DNA of 5,439 nt from an uncultured Lachnospiraceae bacterium (GTDB lineage: Bacteria; Bacillota; Clostridia; Lachnospirales; Lachnospiraceae). Shown here one piece after another: positions 1 through 5,439 of this stretch. The notes below the pieces were generated by a model that was given only the letters and a program-made list of their open reading frames with translations, did not search any database and was not told where the DNA came from. Location of the stretch: assembly GCA_902797705.1 (NCBI GenBank), contig CADBTX010000057.1, positions 1-5,439 on the forward strand, written 5' to 3'. The number at the start of each line of letters is the position of its first letter. Position 1 is the stretch's first letter. A program made the position numbers and the translations under genes.

Positions 1-2964
1 CTTGAACTTCAGGACCATGGAATAAAGGAGCAGCAGTTTGTGGACCAGACCCTTATCTCAATGTCAAGGAAACTTGATATTCCTTTGGTCTGCACAAACG
101 ACTGCCATTACACATACGACACGGATGCGGAGCCCCACGATATCCTTCTCTGTCTTCAGACGGGAAAGAAATTAAGTGACAGTGACCGCATGAGATATGA
201 GGGCGGGCAGTATTATGTGAAATCCGAAGAGGAGATGAGAAGCCTCTTCTCCTATATCCCGGAGGCTCTTGACAATACCGCCATGATCGCGGAGCGCTGC
301 AAGGTGGATATAGAATTTCACAATACAAAACTGCCGCATTTTGAGGTGCCCCAGGGCTTTGGAGGTTCCAGGGATTATCTCATACACCTCTGCAACGAGG
401 GTTTTAAGGAGAGATACCCGGATGACGACGGAAGCCTTCATAAGAGGATGATGTACGAGCTCTCCGTCATAGAGACCATGGGCTTCGTGGATTATTTCCT
501 CATAGTCTGGGACTATATCAATTACGCGAAGGAGCACGACATTCCCGTGGGACCGGGAAGAGGCTCTGCAGCTGGCAGCCTGGTGTCATACGCTCTTAAG
601 ATAACAGACATAGATCCCGTGAAGTATGACCTTCTCTTTGAAAGATTCCTTAATCCGGAGAGGGTGTCCATGCCCGATATTGACGTGGACTTTGCCTATG
701 AAAAGAGACAGGATGTCATAGACTATGTTGTGGAAAAGTACGGCCGCTCCAAATGTGTGCAGATCGTGACCTTCGGTACGCTGGCAGCCAAGGGTGTCAT
801 AAGGGATGTGACAAGAGTCATGGATCTCCCCTATGCCTTCGGTGATAACCTGTCAAAGATGGTGCCGAATGAACTTAATATCACCCTGAAGAAGGCGCTG
901 GAAGAGAATAATGATCTGAAGAGGCTATACGAATCCGATGATGAGGTAAAGCGTGTCATCGATATGAGCATGAAGCTGGAAGGGCTTCCGAGGCATACCT
1001 CCATGCACGCAGCGGGAATACTCATAACTCCCGAGGACGCAGATAATTACGTGCCCCTGTCAAGGGGCTCCAACGGTGAAGTCACTACCCAGTTTACCAT
1101 GACCACCCTGGAGGAACTGGGGCTTCTGAAAATGGACTTCCTTGGCCTCAGGACCCTTACTGTCATACAGAACGCCGTGTCTTTCATCAATGAACGTCAT
1201 AATGAGAAACTGGATATCCGGAGGATAGATTATGATGATGAAAAGACCCTAAAGTTTATCTCCACCGGGGAAACGGACGGCATCTTCCAGCTGGAGTCCG
1301 GAGGGATGCAGCGCTTTATGAAGGATCTTTCCCCGGAAAAGCTGGAGGATATAATAGCCGGGATAGCTCTTTACAGGCCGGGTCCCATGGACTTTATCCC
1401 ACGTTATATCGCTGGGAAAAAGAATAAAGACAATGTCCGCTATATATGTCCGGAGCTGGAACCCATACTAAATCCCACCTACGGCTGTATAGTCTACCAG
1501 GAGCAGGTCATGCAGATCTTCAGGGATCTGGCAGGGTACTCTCTTGGGGCTGCGGATATCATCCGGCGTGCCATGAGTAAGAAAAAGCAGAAGGTCATAG
1601 ATGAGAACCGGGATATCTTTGTATACGGCGGAGAAATGAAGGTCAGGGACTCGGTGCAGAAGATCCCGGGATGTATTGCAAAGGGCATAAGCGAAGAGGC
1701 AGCCCTTGAGATCTATGCCAGCATGAATGATTTCGCGAAGTACGCCTTTAATAAATCCCATGCCGCATGCTATGCCTACATCACCATGCAGACAGCCTTC
1801 CTTAAGTGCTACTACCCTGTGGAATTCATGGCGAGCCTGATGACCTCGGTGCTGGACAATACGCCGAAGCTTTCAGGTTACATGCTATCTGCCAGATCAA
1901 TGGGGATAAAACTCCTGCCTCCCGACATAAATAAGGCGGTATCCGGGTTCTCTCCCGCGGGAGAAAAGGAGATACGCTACGGGCTTTCCGCCATAAAGGC
2001 AGTGGGAGTTCCGGTGATTCGCGCCGTTGAGAGGGAAAGGAGCGAAAACGGAGAGTTTGTTTCTTTCACTGATTTCATTAACCGCATGGCGGGCACAGAG
2101 GTAAATAAGAGGACCATAGAAGCCTTTATAAAGGCCGGGGTATTTGATTCCTTTAAGGGGAACAGACGCCAGTATATGGACGTCTATGAAGGCATGCTGG
2201 AGAATGCCGTGCGGGCAAAGAAGGACAGTATTGCCGGACAGATGTCGATATTCGATATGCTCGGTGATGAGGAGGAAAATGATCCCAGAGAGGATATACT
2301 TCCGGAAGCGGATGAGTTCCCGGAGGAGTTAAAGCTGGCGTTTGAAAAGGAAGTGCTTGGTATCTACCTTACGGGGCATCCCCTTATGGAATATACTGAT
2401 ATGCTTAAAAAACATACCAGTGCCGTGAGCACCGATTTTTCACTTAATCCGGAGACCAATACCATCGGTGTGGCCGAGGGAAAAACAGTGGTGATAGGAG
2501 GGATGATCTCCTCCTTAAGGAGAAGACAGACCAGGTCCGGGGACACCATGGCGGTACTCATGCTGGAGGATATGCTGGGTACAGTAGAGTGCATCGCCTG
2601 GCCAAGAGTATATTCAAAGTACTCGGGCCTCCTGATGGAGGACTCCAAAGTCCTGTTAAAAGGCAGGGTGAAGGCGGATGATGAAAAAGACGGACAGCTC
2701 ATGATAGATGAGGTCAGATCCTTTTTGGAGGTGGGGAAGGATCTATATATCCGTTTTGCGGACATGGAGGACTACAGGAATAAAACCCCGGAACTGGACA
2801 GGATCATCGCTTCTTCAGAGGGCCGTGACAGGGTGATAATATACCTGGACCGGGAAAAAAAGCAGAAGATACTGCCCTCATCCCGGAATGTTGAAGGGGA
2901 TGAAGAACTTCTTTATGCCTTAAAAACAGCCTTTGGAGAGGAAAACGTCCGTATAAAAACGTGA
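1..2964 (+). CDS. dnaE: DNA polymerase III subunit alpha (DnaE), 5'-truncated by window edge
   Basis: This is the replicative C-family DNA polymerase. In PolC-bearing Firmicutes DnaE mainly extends RNA primers, notably on the lagging strand. The frame is open from base 1 (LELQDHG...), and the GTG at 40 is internal, so 987 residues are present and about 175 N-terminal residues, most of the PHP domain, are missing. Numbered from base 1, the protein shows the end of the PHP domain (TNDCHY, 32-37), GPGRGSAAG (184-192), the catalytic PDIDVD with Asp226 and Asp228, and the third catalytic Asp379 in KMDFLGLRTL. The 153-residue spacing fits E. coli D401/D555. Next come the fingers region with FNKSHAACYA, a helix-hairpin-helix region (about 657-720), a beta-clamp motif QMSIF (747-751), an OB fold (about 828-912) and a short C-terminal domain. 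All catalytic aspartates are present and no frameshift is seen. Extrapolated full length is about 1,160 residues, normal for DnaE. Confidence 0.97.
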   Translation, partial: LELQDHGIKEQQFVDQTLISMSRKLDIPLVCTNDCHYTYDTDAEPHDILLCLQTGKKLSDSDRMRYEGGQYYVKSEEEMRSLFSYIPEALDNTAMIAERCKVDIEFHNTKLPHFEVPQGFGGSRDYLIHLCNEGFKERYPDDDGSLHKRMMYELSVIETMGFVDYFLIVWDYINYAKEHDIPVGPGRGSAAGSLVSYALKITDIDPVKYDLLFERFLNPERVSMPDIDVDFAYEKRQDVIDYVVEKYGRSKCVQIVTFGTLAAKGVIRDVTRVMDLPYAFGDNLSKMVPNELNITLKKALEENNDLKRLYESDDEVKRVIDMSMKLEGLPRHTSMHAAGILITPEDADNYVPLSRGSNGEVTTQFTMTTLEELGLLKMDFLGLRTLTVIQNAVSFINERHNEKLDIRRIDYDDEKTLKFISTGETDGIFQLESGGMQRFMKDLSPEKLEDIIAGIALYRPGPMDFIPRYIAGKKNKDNVRYICPELEPILNPTYGCIVYQEQVMQIFRDLAGYSLGAADIIRRAMSKKKQKVIDENRDIFVYGGEMKVRDSVQKIPGCIAKGISEEAALEIYASMNDFAKYAFNKSHAACYAYITMQTAFLKCYYPVEFMASLMTSVLDNTPKLSGYMLSARSMGIKLLPPDINKAVSGFSPAGEKEIRYGLSAIKAVGVPVIRAVERERSENGEFVSFTDFINRMAGTEVNKRTIEAFIKAGVFDSFKGNRRQYMDVYEGMLENAVRAKKDSIAGQMSIFDMLGDEEENDPREDILPEADEFPEELKLAFEKEVLGIYLTGHPLMEYTDMLKKHTSAVSTDFSLNPETNTIGVAEGKTVVIGGMISSLRRRQTRSGDTMAVLMLEDMLGTVECIAWPRVYSKYSGLLMEDSKVLLKGRVKADDEKDGQLMIDEVRSFLEVGKDLYIRFADMEDYRNKTPELDRIIASSEGRDRVIIYLDREKKQKILPSSRNVEGDEELLYALKTAFGEENVRIKT

Positions 2965-2968
2965 AAAC

Positions 2969-2997
2969 TTGAAAAAAAGCAGCACATCTAATATAAT
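2969..2997 (+). promoter_or_regulatory. Sigma-A-type promoter for pfkA
   Basis: A -35 box TTGAAA (2969-2974, five of six consensus bases) and a perfect -10 box TATAAT (2992-2997) are separated by 17 bp, the ideal spacing. The -35 box starts five bases after the dnaE stop, and the end of dnaE just upstream is A-rich (around 2951-2968), which could act as an UP-like element. Transcription would start near 3004, giving a leader of about 45 nt. No operator or riboswitch is recognisable in that leader. The promoter implies that pfkA is expressed at a level set apart from dnaE, although no terminator blocks read-through from dnaE. The assignment rests on sequence only. Confidence 0.82.
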
Positions 2998-3038
2998 TCC
3001 AATGTTAAAAAGTTCGAAACCGTCAATATATATGATTT

Positions 3039-3043
3039 AGGAG
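3039..3043 (+). promoter_or_regulatory. Ribosome binding site of pfkA
   Basis: AGGAG followed by six A residues precedes the ATG at 3050. This is a strong Shine-Dalgarno match at good spacing and fixes the pfkA start. Confidence 0.88.
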
Positions 3044-3049
3044 AAAAAA

Positions 3050-4033
3050 ATGTCCAAAGCAGATAAACCCATAAAGACCATAGCAGTACTTACCAGCGGA
3101 GGCGATGCCCCGGGAATGAACGCAGCTATCCGTGCTGTTGCTAGAAAGGCCATAAAGAACGGCCTGAAGGTAATGGGTATAGATAAGGGATATCAGGGTC
3201 TTTTAAATAAAGAGATAAGAGAACTGAGCGCAAAGGATGTGTCGGATTCCATCCAGAGAGGCGGCACCATATTAAAGACCGCAAGATCCGAAGAATTCTC
3301 CACAGTTGAGGGACAGGCAAAGGGAGCAAAGATCTTAAGGGAATTCGGGATCGACGCAGTGGTTGTAATAGGAGGAGACGGTTCCTATAAGGGAGCGCTG
3401 GGACTTTCACATCAGGGAATAGGAGTTATCGGAATACCCGGAACCATTGACCTTGATATCGCCAGCACCGATTACACCATAGGCTTTGACACTGCCATAA
3501 ATACCGCTATGGAAGCTATAGACAAGGTACGTGACACCTCTTCCTCACATGAAAGATGTTCCATCATAGAGGTTATGGGAAGGAGAGCCGGATATATCGC
3601 ACTCTGGTGCGGTGTGGCCAGCGGAGCCGAGGAGATCCTTCTTCCCGAGAAATACGATTTTGACGAGCAGAAGATAATCAATCACATAGTGGAGACCAGA
3701 AAGCTTGGAAAGACCCACTTCCTTATAGTAAATGCAGAGGGAGTAGGACATTCGGTATCAATGGCGAGACGTATCGAGGCAGCCACGGGAATGGAGACCA
3801 GAGCGACCATCCTTGGATACATGCAGCGTGGCGGATCCCCCACCTGTAAGGACAGATTCTATGCATCCATAATGGGGGCGGTAGCTGCAGATCTTCTTAA
3901 GGAAGGGATTATAAACAGGGTCATCGGACATAAGGGCGGAGAGTTCACCGATATGGACATAGATGAAGCCCTTGCCATGAAGAAGGACATCCCTGAGTAT
4001 TACGTAGAAATAGCAGAGGCATTGGCCAGATAA
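3050..4033 (+). CDS. pfkA: ATP-dependent 6-phosphofructokinase
   Basis: Cytosolic glycolytic enzyme, normally a homotetramer, that phosphorylates fructose 6-phosphate to fructose 1,6-bisphosphate. The 327 residues fit bacterial PfkA (about 320). Visible motifs: TSGGDAPGMN (15-24) at the nucleotide site; Arg79; GGDGS (108-112), whose Gly111 marks ATP rather than pyrophosphate as donor; catalytic-loop GTIDLD (131-136) with the presumed base Asp134; DTSSSHER (162-169) with Arg169; MGRR (176-179); Glu230; TRATILGYMQRGGSP (250-264) with Arg251 and Arg260. Effector-site residues matching E. coli R21, R25, D59, R154 and K213 are kept, but those matching R54 and K211 appear replaced (Ala61, Leu219), so allosteric control may differ. 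Two active-site positions are also unusual: Leu135 for the Asn of GTIDND, and Tyr257 for E. coli His249. E. coli numbering is from memory. The ATG start is set by the AGGAG at 3039. The gene has its own promoter and is followed one base later by the methyltransferase gene. Confidence 0.97.
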   Translation: MSKADKPIKTIAVLTSGGDAPGMNAAIRAVARKAIKNGLKVMGIDKGYQGLLNKEIRELSAKDVSDSIQRGGTILKTARSEEFSTVEGQAKGAKILREFGIDAVVVIGGDGSYKGALGLSHQGIGVIGIPGTIDLDIASTDYTIGFDTAINTAMEAIDKVRDTSSSHERCSIIEVMGRRAGYIALWCGVASGAEEILLPEKYDFDEQKIINHIVETRKLGKTHFLIVNAEGVGHSVSMARRIEAATGMETRATILGYMQRGGSPTCKDRFYASIMGAVAADLLKEGIINRVIGHKGGEFTDMDIDEALAMKKDIPEYYVEIAEALAR

Positions 4034-4034
4034 A

Positions 4035-4796
4035 TTGATAACATCAATATCCAATCCGAAACTGAAAAATGTCCGGGAGCTTATGGAGAAGTCCCGGGAA
4101 CGGAAAAAGGCGGGTGCTTTCGTTATCGAAGGCATCCGCATGTTTAATGAAACACCTGACGATCTTCTTCTTGATACCTTTGTAAGTGAAAGCTTCCGCA
4201 GGGGTAATCCCGGGATACCGGGAGAGGTGGTGAGCGACGGGATATTTAAGAGGCTTTCGGACACCAGGACTCCACAGGGGATAATGGCGGTGGTGAAAAA
4301 GCCCGATCATGATGAGGAGAGGATCTTTGATGCGGATAAAGGACTCTTCCTGGTGCTGGAAGGCATACAGGATCCCGGGAATCTCGGAACCATGGTGCGG
4401 ACCGGGGAGGCGGCCGGTGTCAGCGGTATCATAATGGACAGGGACACTGCGGATCTCTATTCTCCGAAGGTGGTGAGAGCCACCATGGGTTCGGTTTACA
4501 GGGTGCCCTGCATTCATACGGAGGACCTCCCTTCCATGGTAAAGGGCATGAAGGAAAAAGGGATCAGGATATATGCCGCGGACCTTAAGGGAGAGATGTT
4601 TTTCCACGAGACGGATTACGCGGAAAAGACCGCATTCCTCATAGGAAATGAGGGGTCGGGGCTCAGTGAAGAAATGCGCTCCCTTGCGGATACGAGGATA
4701 AAGATCCCCATGGATGGAAAGACAGAGTCCCTGAACGCTGCAGTGGCAGCGGCTATACTCATGTACAGCTACAAGGTGGATAAAGCAGCAAAGTAA
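4035..4796 (+). CDS. TrmH/SpoU-family RNA 2'-O-methyltransferase (RlmB/YsgA-like)
   Basis: Predicted S-adenosylmethionine-dependent 2'-O-ribose methyltransferase of the SPOUT (trefoil-knot) superfamily, most likely acting on 23S rRNA. At 253 residues it matches the two-domain SpoU type. An N-terminal L30e-like substrate-binding domain (about 1-95, with ITSISNPKLK and GAFVIEGIR) is followed by the knotted domain with motif 1 (LEGIQDPGNLGTMVRTGEAAG, Asn116 and Arg122), motif 2 (LIGNEGSGL, 202-210) and motif 3 (IPMDGKTESLNAAVAAAI, with Glu231 and Asn234). It resembles B. subtilis YsgA, but the exact target nucleotide cannot be read from sequence, so no symbol is given. The start is TTG at 4035: it keeps the conserved N-terminal ITSxxNPK motif, which the next ATG (4083) would remove. 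No well-spaced Shine-Dalgarno precedes it (the nearest AGAGG, at 4015, is about 15 nt away), so translation probably depends on ribosomes finishing pfkA, whose stop lies one base upstream. Confidence 0.93.
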   Translation: MITSISNPKLKNVRELMEKSRERKKAGAFVIEGIRMFNETPDDLLLDTFVSESFRRGNPGIPGEVVSDGIFKRLSDTRTPQGIMAVVKKPDHDEERIFDADKGLFLVLEGIQDPGNLGTMVRTGEAAGVSGIIMDRDTADLYSPKVVRATMGSVYRVPCIHTEDLPSMVKGMKEKGIRIYAADLKGEMFFHETDYAEKTAFLIGNEGSGLSEEMRSLADTRIKIPMDGKTESLNAAVAAAILMYSYKVDKAAK

Positions 4797-4804
4797 AGGT
4801 GAAA

Positions 4805-4851
4805 CAGGCACCGGTGTCCCGCAGGCAGCCACCGGTGGGCAAAGGGCCTGC
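4805..4851 (+). other. Possible structured mRNA leader (pseudoknot or bulged hairpin) upstream of argF
   Basis: In RNA, 4809-4816 can pair with 4830-4837 (8 bp, six of them G-C), leaving a 13-nt loop. Loop bases 4821-4826 (GCAGGC) are exactly complementary to 4846-4851 (GCCTGC), giving an H-type pseudoknot with connectors of 4, 3 and 8 nt, which is sterically plausible. A competing nested fold pairs 4805-4808 with 4847-4850 around the same first stem. The structure ends five bases before the argF ribosome binding site. No T-tract follows, so it is not an intrinsic terminator. It matches no riboswitch class that I recognise. Confidence 0.35.
4809..4837. repeat. Twin CACCGGTG palindromes, 21 bp centre to centre
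   Basis: The perfect 8-bp palindrome CACCGGTG occurs at 4809-4816 and again at 4830-4837; the second copy extends to a 10-bp palindrome (4829-4838). Each copy is preceded by CAGGC (4805-4809 and 4822-4826), so the whole looks like an imperfect tandem duplication. As DNA, the 21-bp offset puts both sites on the same helix face. As RNA, the copies can pair with each other. No known operator consensus, including the AT-rich ArgR box, is matched. The repeats are seen directly; any function is inference. Confidence 0.7.
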
Positions 4852-4855
4852 AGTT

Positions 4856-4860
4856 AGGAA
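4856..4860 (+). promoter_or_regulatory. Ribosome binding site of argF
   Basis: AGGAA ends six bases before the ATG at 4867, a normal Shine-Dalgarno placement that supports this start. It lies five bases beyond the possible leader structure. Confidence 0.8.
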
Positions 4861-4866
4861 AAGATC

Positions 4867-5439
4867 ATGACAAAACTACAGAATCGTAACTTTCTCACAC
4901 TTAAGGATTTCACCCCGGATGAGATCAGGTATCTCCTGGATCTGGCGGCAAAATTCAAGAAAATGAAAAAAGAGGGCGTGAGCCATGACGGATTAAGGGG
5001 AAAGAACGTTGCTCTGATATTTGAAAAGACCAGCACAAGGACCAGATGCTCCTTTGAGGTTGCGGCCTATGATCTGGGAATGAACTGTACCTATCTCGAC
5101 AATTCCGGATCCCAGTTAGGGAAAAAGGAAAGCGTGGAGGATACGGCATCGGTACTTGGCCGTATGTACGACGGCATAGAATACAGGGGATACGGACAGG
5201 AAAGGGTGGAAACTCTTGCGGAGTATTCAAAGGTACCTACCTGGAACGGTCTCACGGACGAATACCATCCCACCCAGATACTGGCAGACATGCTCACCAT
5301 ACGGGAATATTTCGGGGATGAAAAGGGAAAGAAACTGGTGTATATGGGAGACGCCCGTTTCAATATGGGTAATTCCCTGATGATAGGATGTGCAAAGCTG
5401 GGACTTGATTTTGTGGCCTGCGCTCCGGAGAAGTACTAC
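4867..5439 (+). CDS. argF: Ornithine carbamoyltransferase, 3'-truncated by window edge
   Basis: Catalyses carbamoyl phosphate + L-ornithine to L-citrulline + phosphate in the cytosol, in arginine synthesis or, running in reverse, in the arginine deiminase pathway. The first 191 codons are present and in frame to the last base; the usual length is about 310-335. The whole N-terminal carbamoyl-phosphate domain is visible: [12 protein letters not shown] (9-20), carbamoyl-phosphate loop STRTR (56-60) within [18 protein letters not shown] (81-89), [11 protein letters not shown] (98-108) and HPTQ (134-137). The start of the ornithine domain follows with [10 protein letters not shown] (161-170). The C-terminal ornithine loop (SMG) lies outside the window, so substrate is inferred from the N-terminal half; FEKTSTRTR and GKKES favour ornithine over putrescine carbamoyltransferase. 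Anabolic (argF) and catabolic (arcB) roles cannot be separated here. The upstream neighbour is unrelated in function. No strong promoter is seen in the 70-bp gap. Confidence 0.93.
   Translation, partial: MTKLQNRNFLTLKDFTPDEIRYLLDLAAKFKKMKKEGVSHDGLRGKNVALIFEKTSTRTRCSFEVAAYDLGMNCTYLDNSGSQLGKKESVEDTASVLGRMYDGIEYRGYGQERVETLAEYSKVPTWNGLTDEYHPTQILADMLTIREYFGDEKGKKLVYMGDARFNMGNSLMIGCAKLGLDFVACAPEKYY

Noticed and set aside
40..42. GTG as the start codon of dnaE
   Set aside because: The frame is open upstream to base 1 and already encodes conserved DnaE sequence (LELQDHG), so this GTG is an internal Val.
2144..2332. A 62-codon plus-strand open frame within dnaE
   Set aside because: It is an out-of-frame overlap with the helix-hairpin-helix and clamp-motif region of dnaE, without an independent ribosome binding site or domain.
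3002..3040. A 12-codon open frame (MLKSSKPSIYMI) in the pfkA leader whose TAG overlaps the pfkA Shine-Dalgarno
   Set aside because: Its ATG lies at or before the predicted transcription start (about 3004) and has no Shine-Dalgarno, so it is unlikely to be translated as a leader peptide.
4731..4759. Possible argF promoter inside the methyltransferase gene: CTGAAC, 17 bp, TATACT
   Set aside because: The -10 is good but the -35 matches only three of six bases, and it lies in conserved coding sequence. It is too weak to call, though it would place the leader structure within the argF mRNA.
4044..4832. A 262-codon open frame on the minus strand opposite the whole methyltransferase gene
   Set aside because: It lies antisense to a gene with clear SPOUT motifs, its translation shows no recognisable domain, and such frames arise from the sense-strand codon bias.
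4805..4853. Intrinsic terminator after the methyltransferase gene
   Set aside because: There is GC-rich stem potential, but no run of T follows and the argF ribosome binding site starts immediately afterwards.

Overview
The window is an all-plus-strand block of housekeeping genes from a low-to-mid GC Firmicute, most likely a clostridium of the Lachnospiraceae type. Evidence for this is the dnaE-pfkA adjacency seen in many Clostridia, heavy use of AGA/AGG arginine and ATA isoleucine codons, AGGAG-type ribosome binding sites, and the character of the proteins. The family-level assignment is inference from protein resemblance, not a computed placement.

Layout: (1) bases 1-2964 hold the C-terminal ~85% of DNA polymerase III alpha (DnaE), already in frame at base 1. 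(2) Bases 2965-3049 are a short intergenic gap with a near-consensus sigma-A promoter (TTGAAA, 17 bp, TATAAT) and a good Shine-Dalgarno sequence. (3) Bases 3050-4033 encode ATP-dependent 6-phosphofructokinase. (4) Bases 4035-4796 encode a SpoU/TrmH-family RNA 2'-O-methyltransferase that starts with TTG one base after the pfkA stop. (5) Bases 4797-4866 are a GC-rich gap with two CACCGGTG palindromes and the potential to fold into a pseudoknot just before the next ribosome binding site. (6) Bases 4867-5439 hold the first 191 codons of ornithine carbamoyltransferase, cut by the window end.

The genes do not form one pathway: replication, glycolysis, RNA modification and arginine/ornithine metabolism lie side by side. 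pfkA and the methyltransferase look like one translationally coupled transcript started by the pfkA promoter. No intrinsic terminator is visible, so read-through from dnaE into pfkA and from the methyltransferase into argF is possible.

I see no mobile element, CRISPR array, tRNA or rRNA, and no clearly new system. The two points most worth a second look are the structured leader before argF and the substitutions in the phosphofructokinase active site (GTIDLD instead of GTIDND, and Tyr for the fructose-6-phosphate-contacting His).
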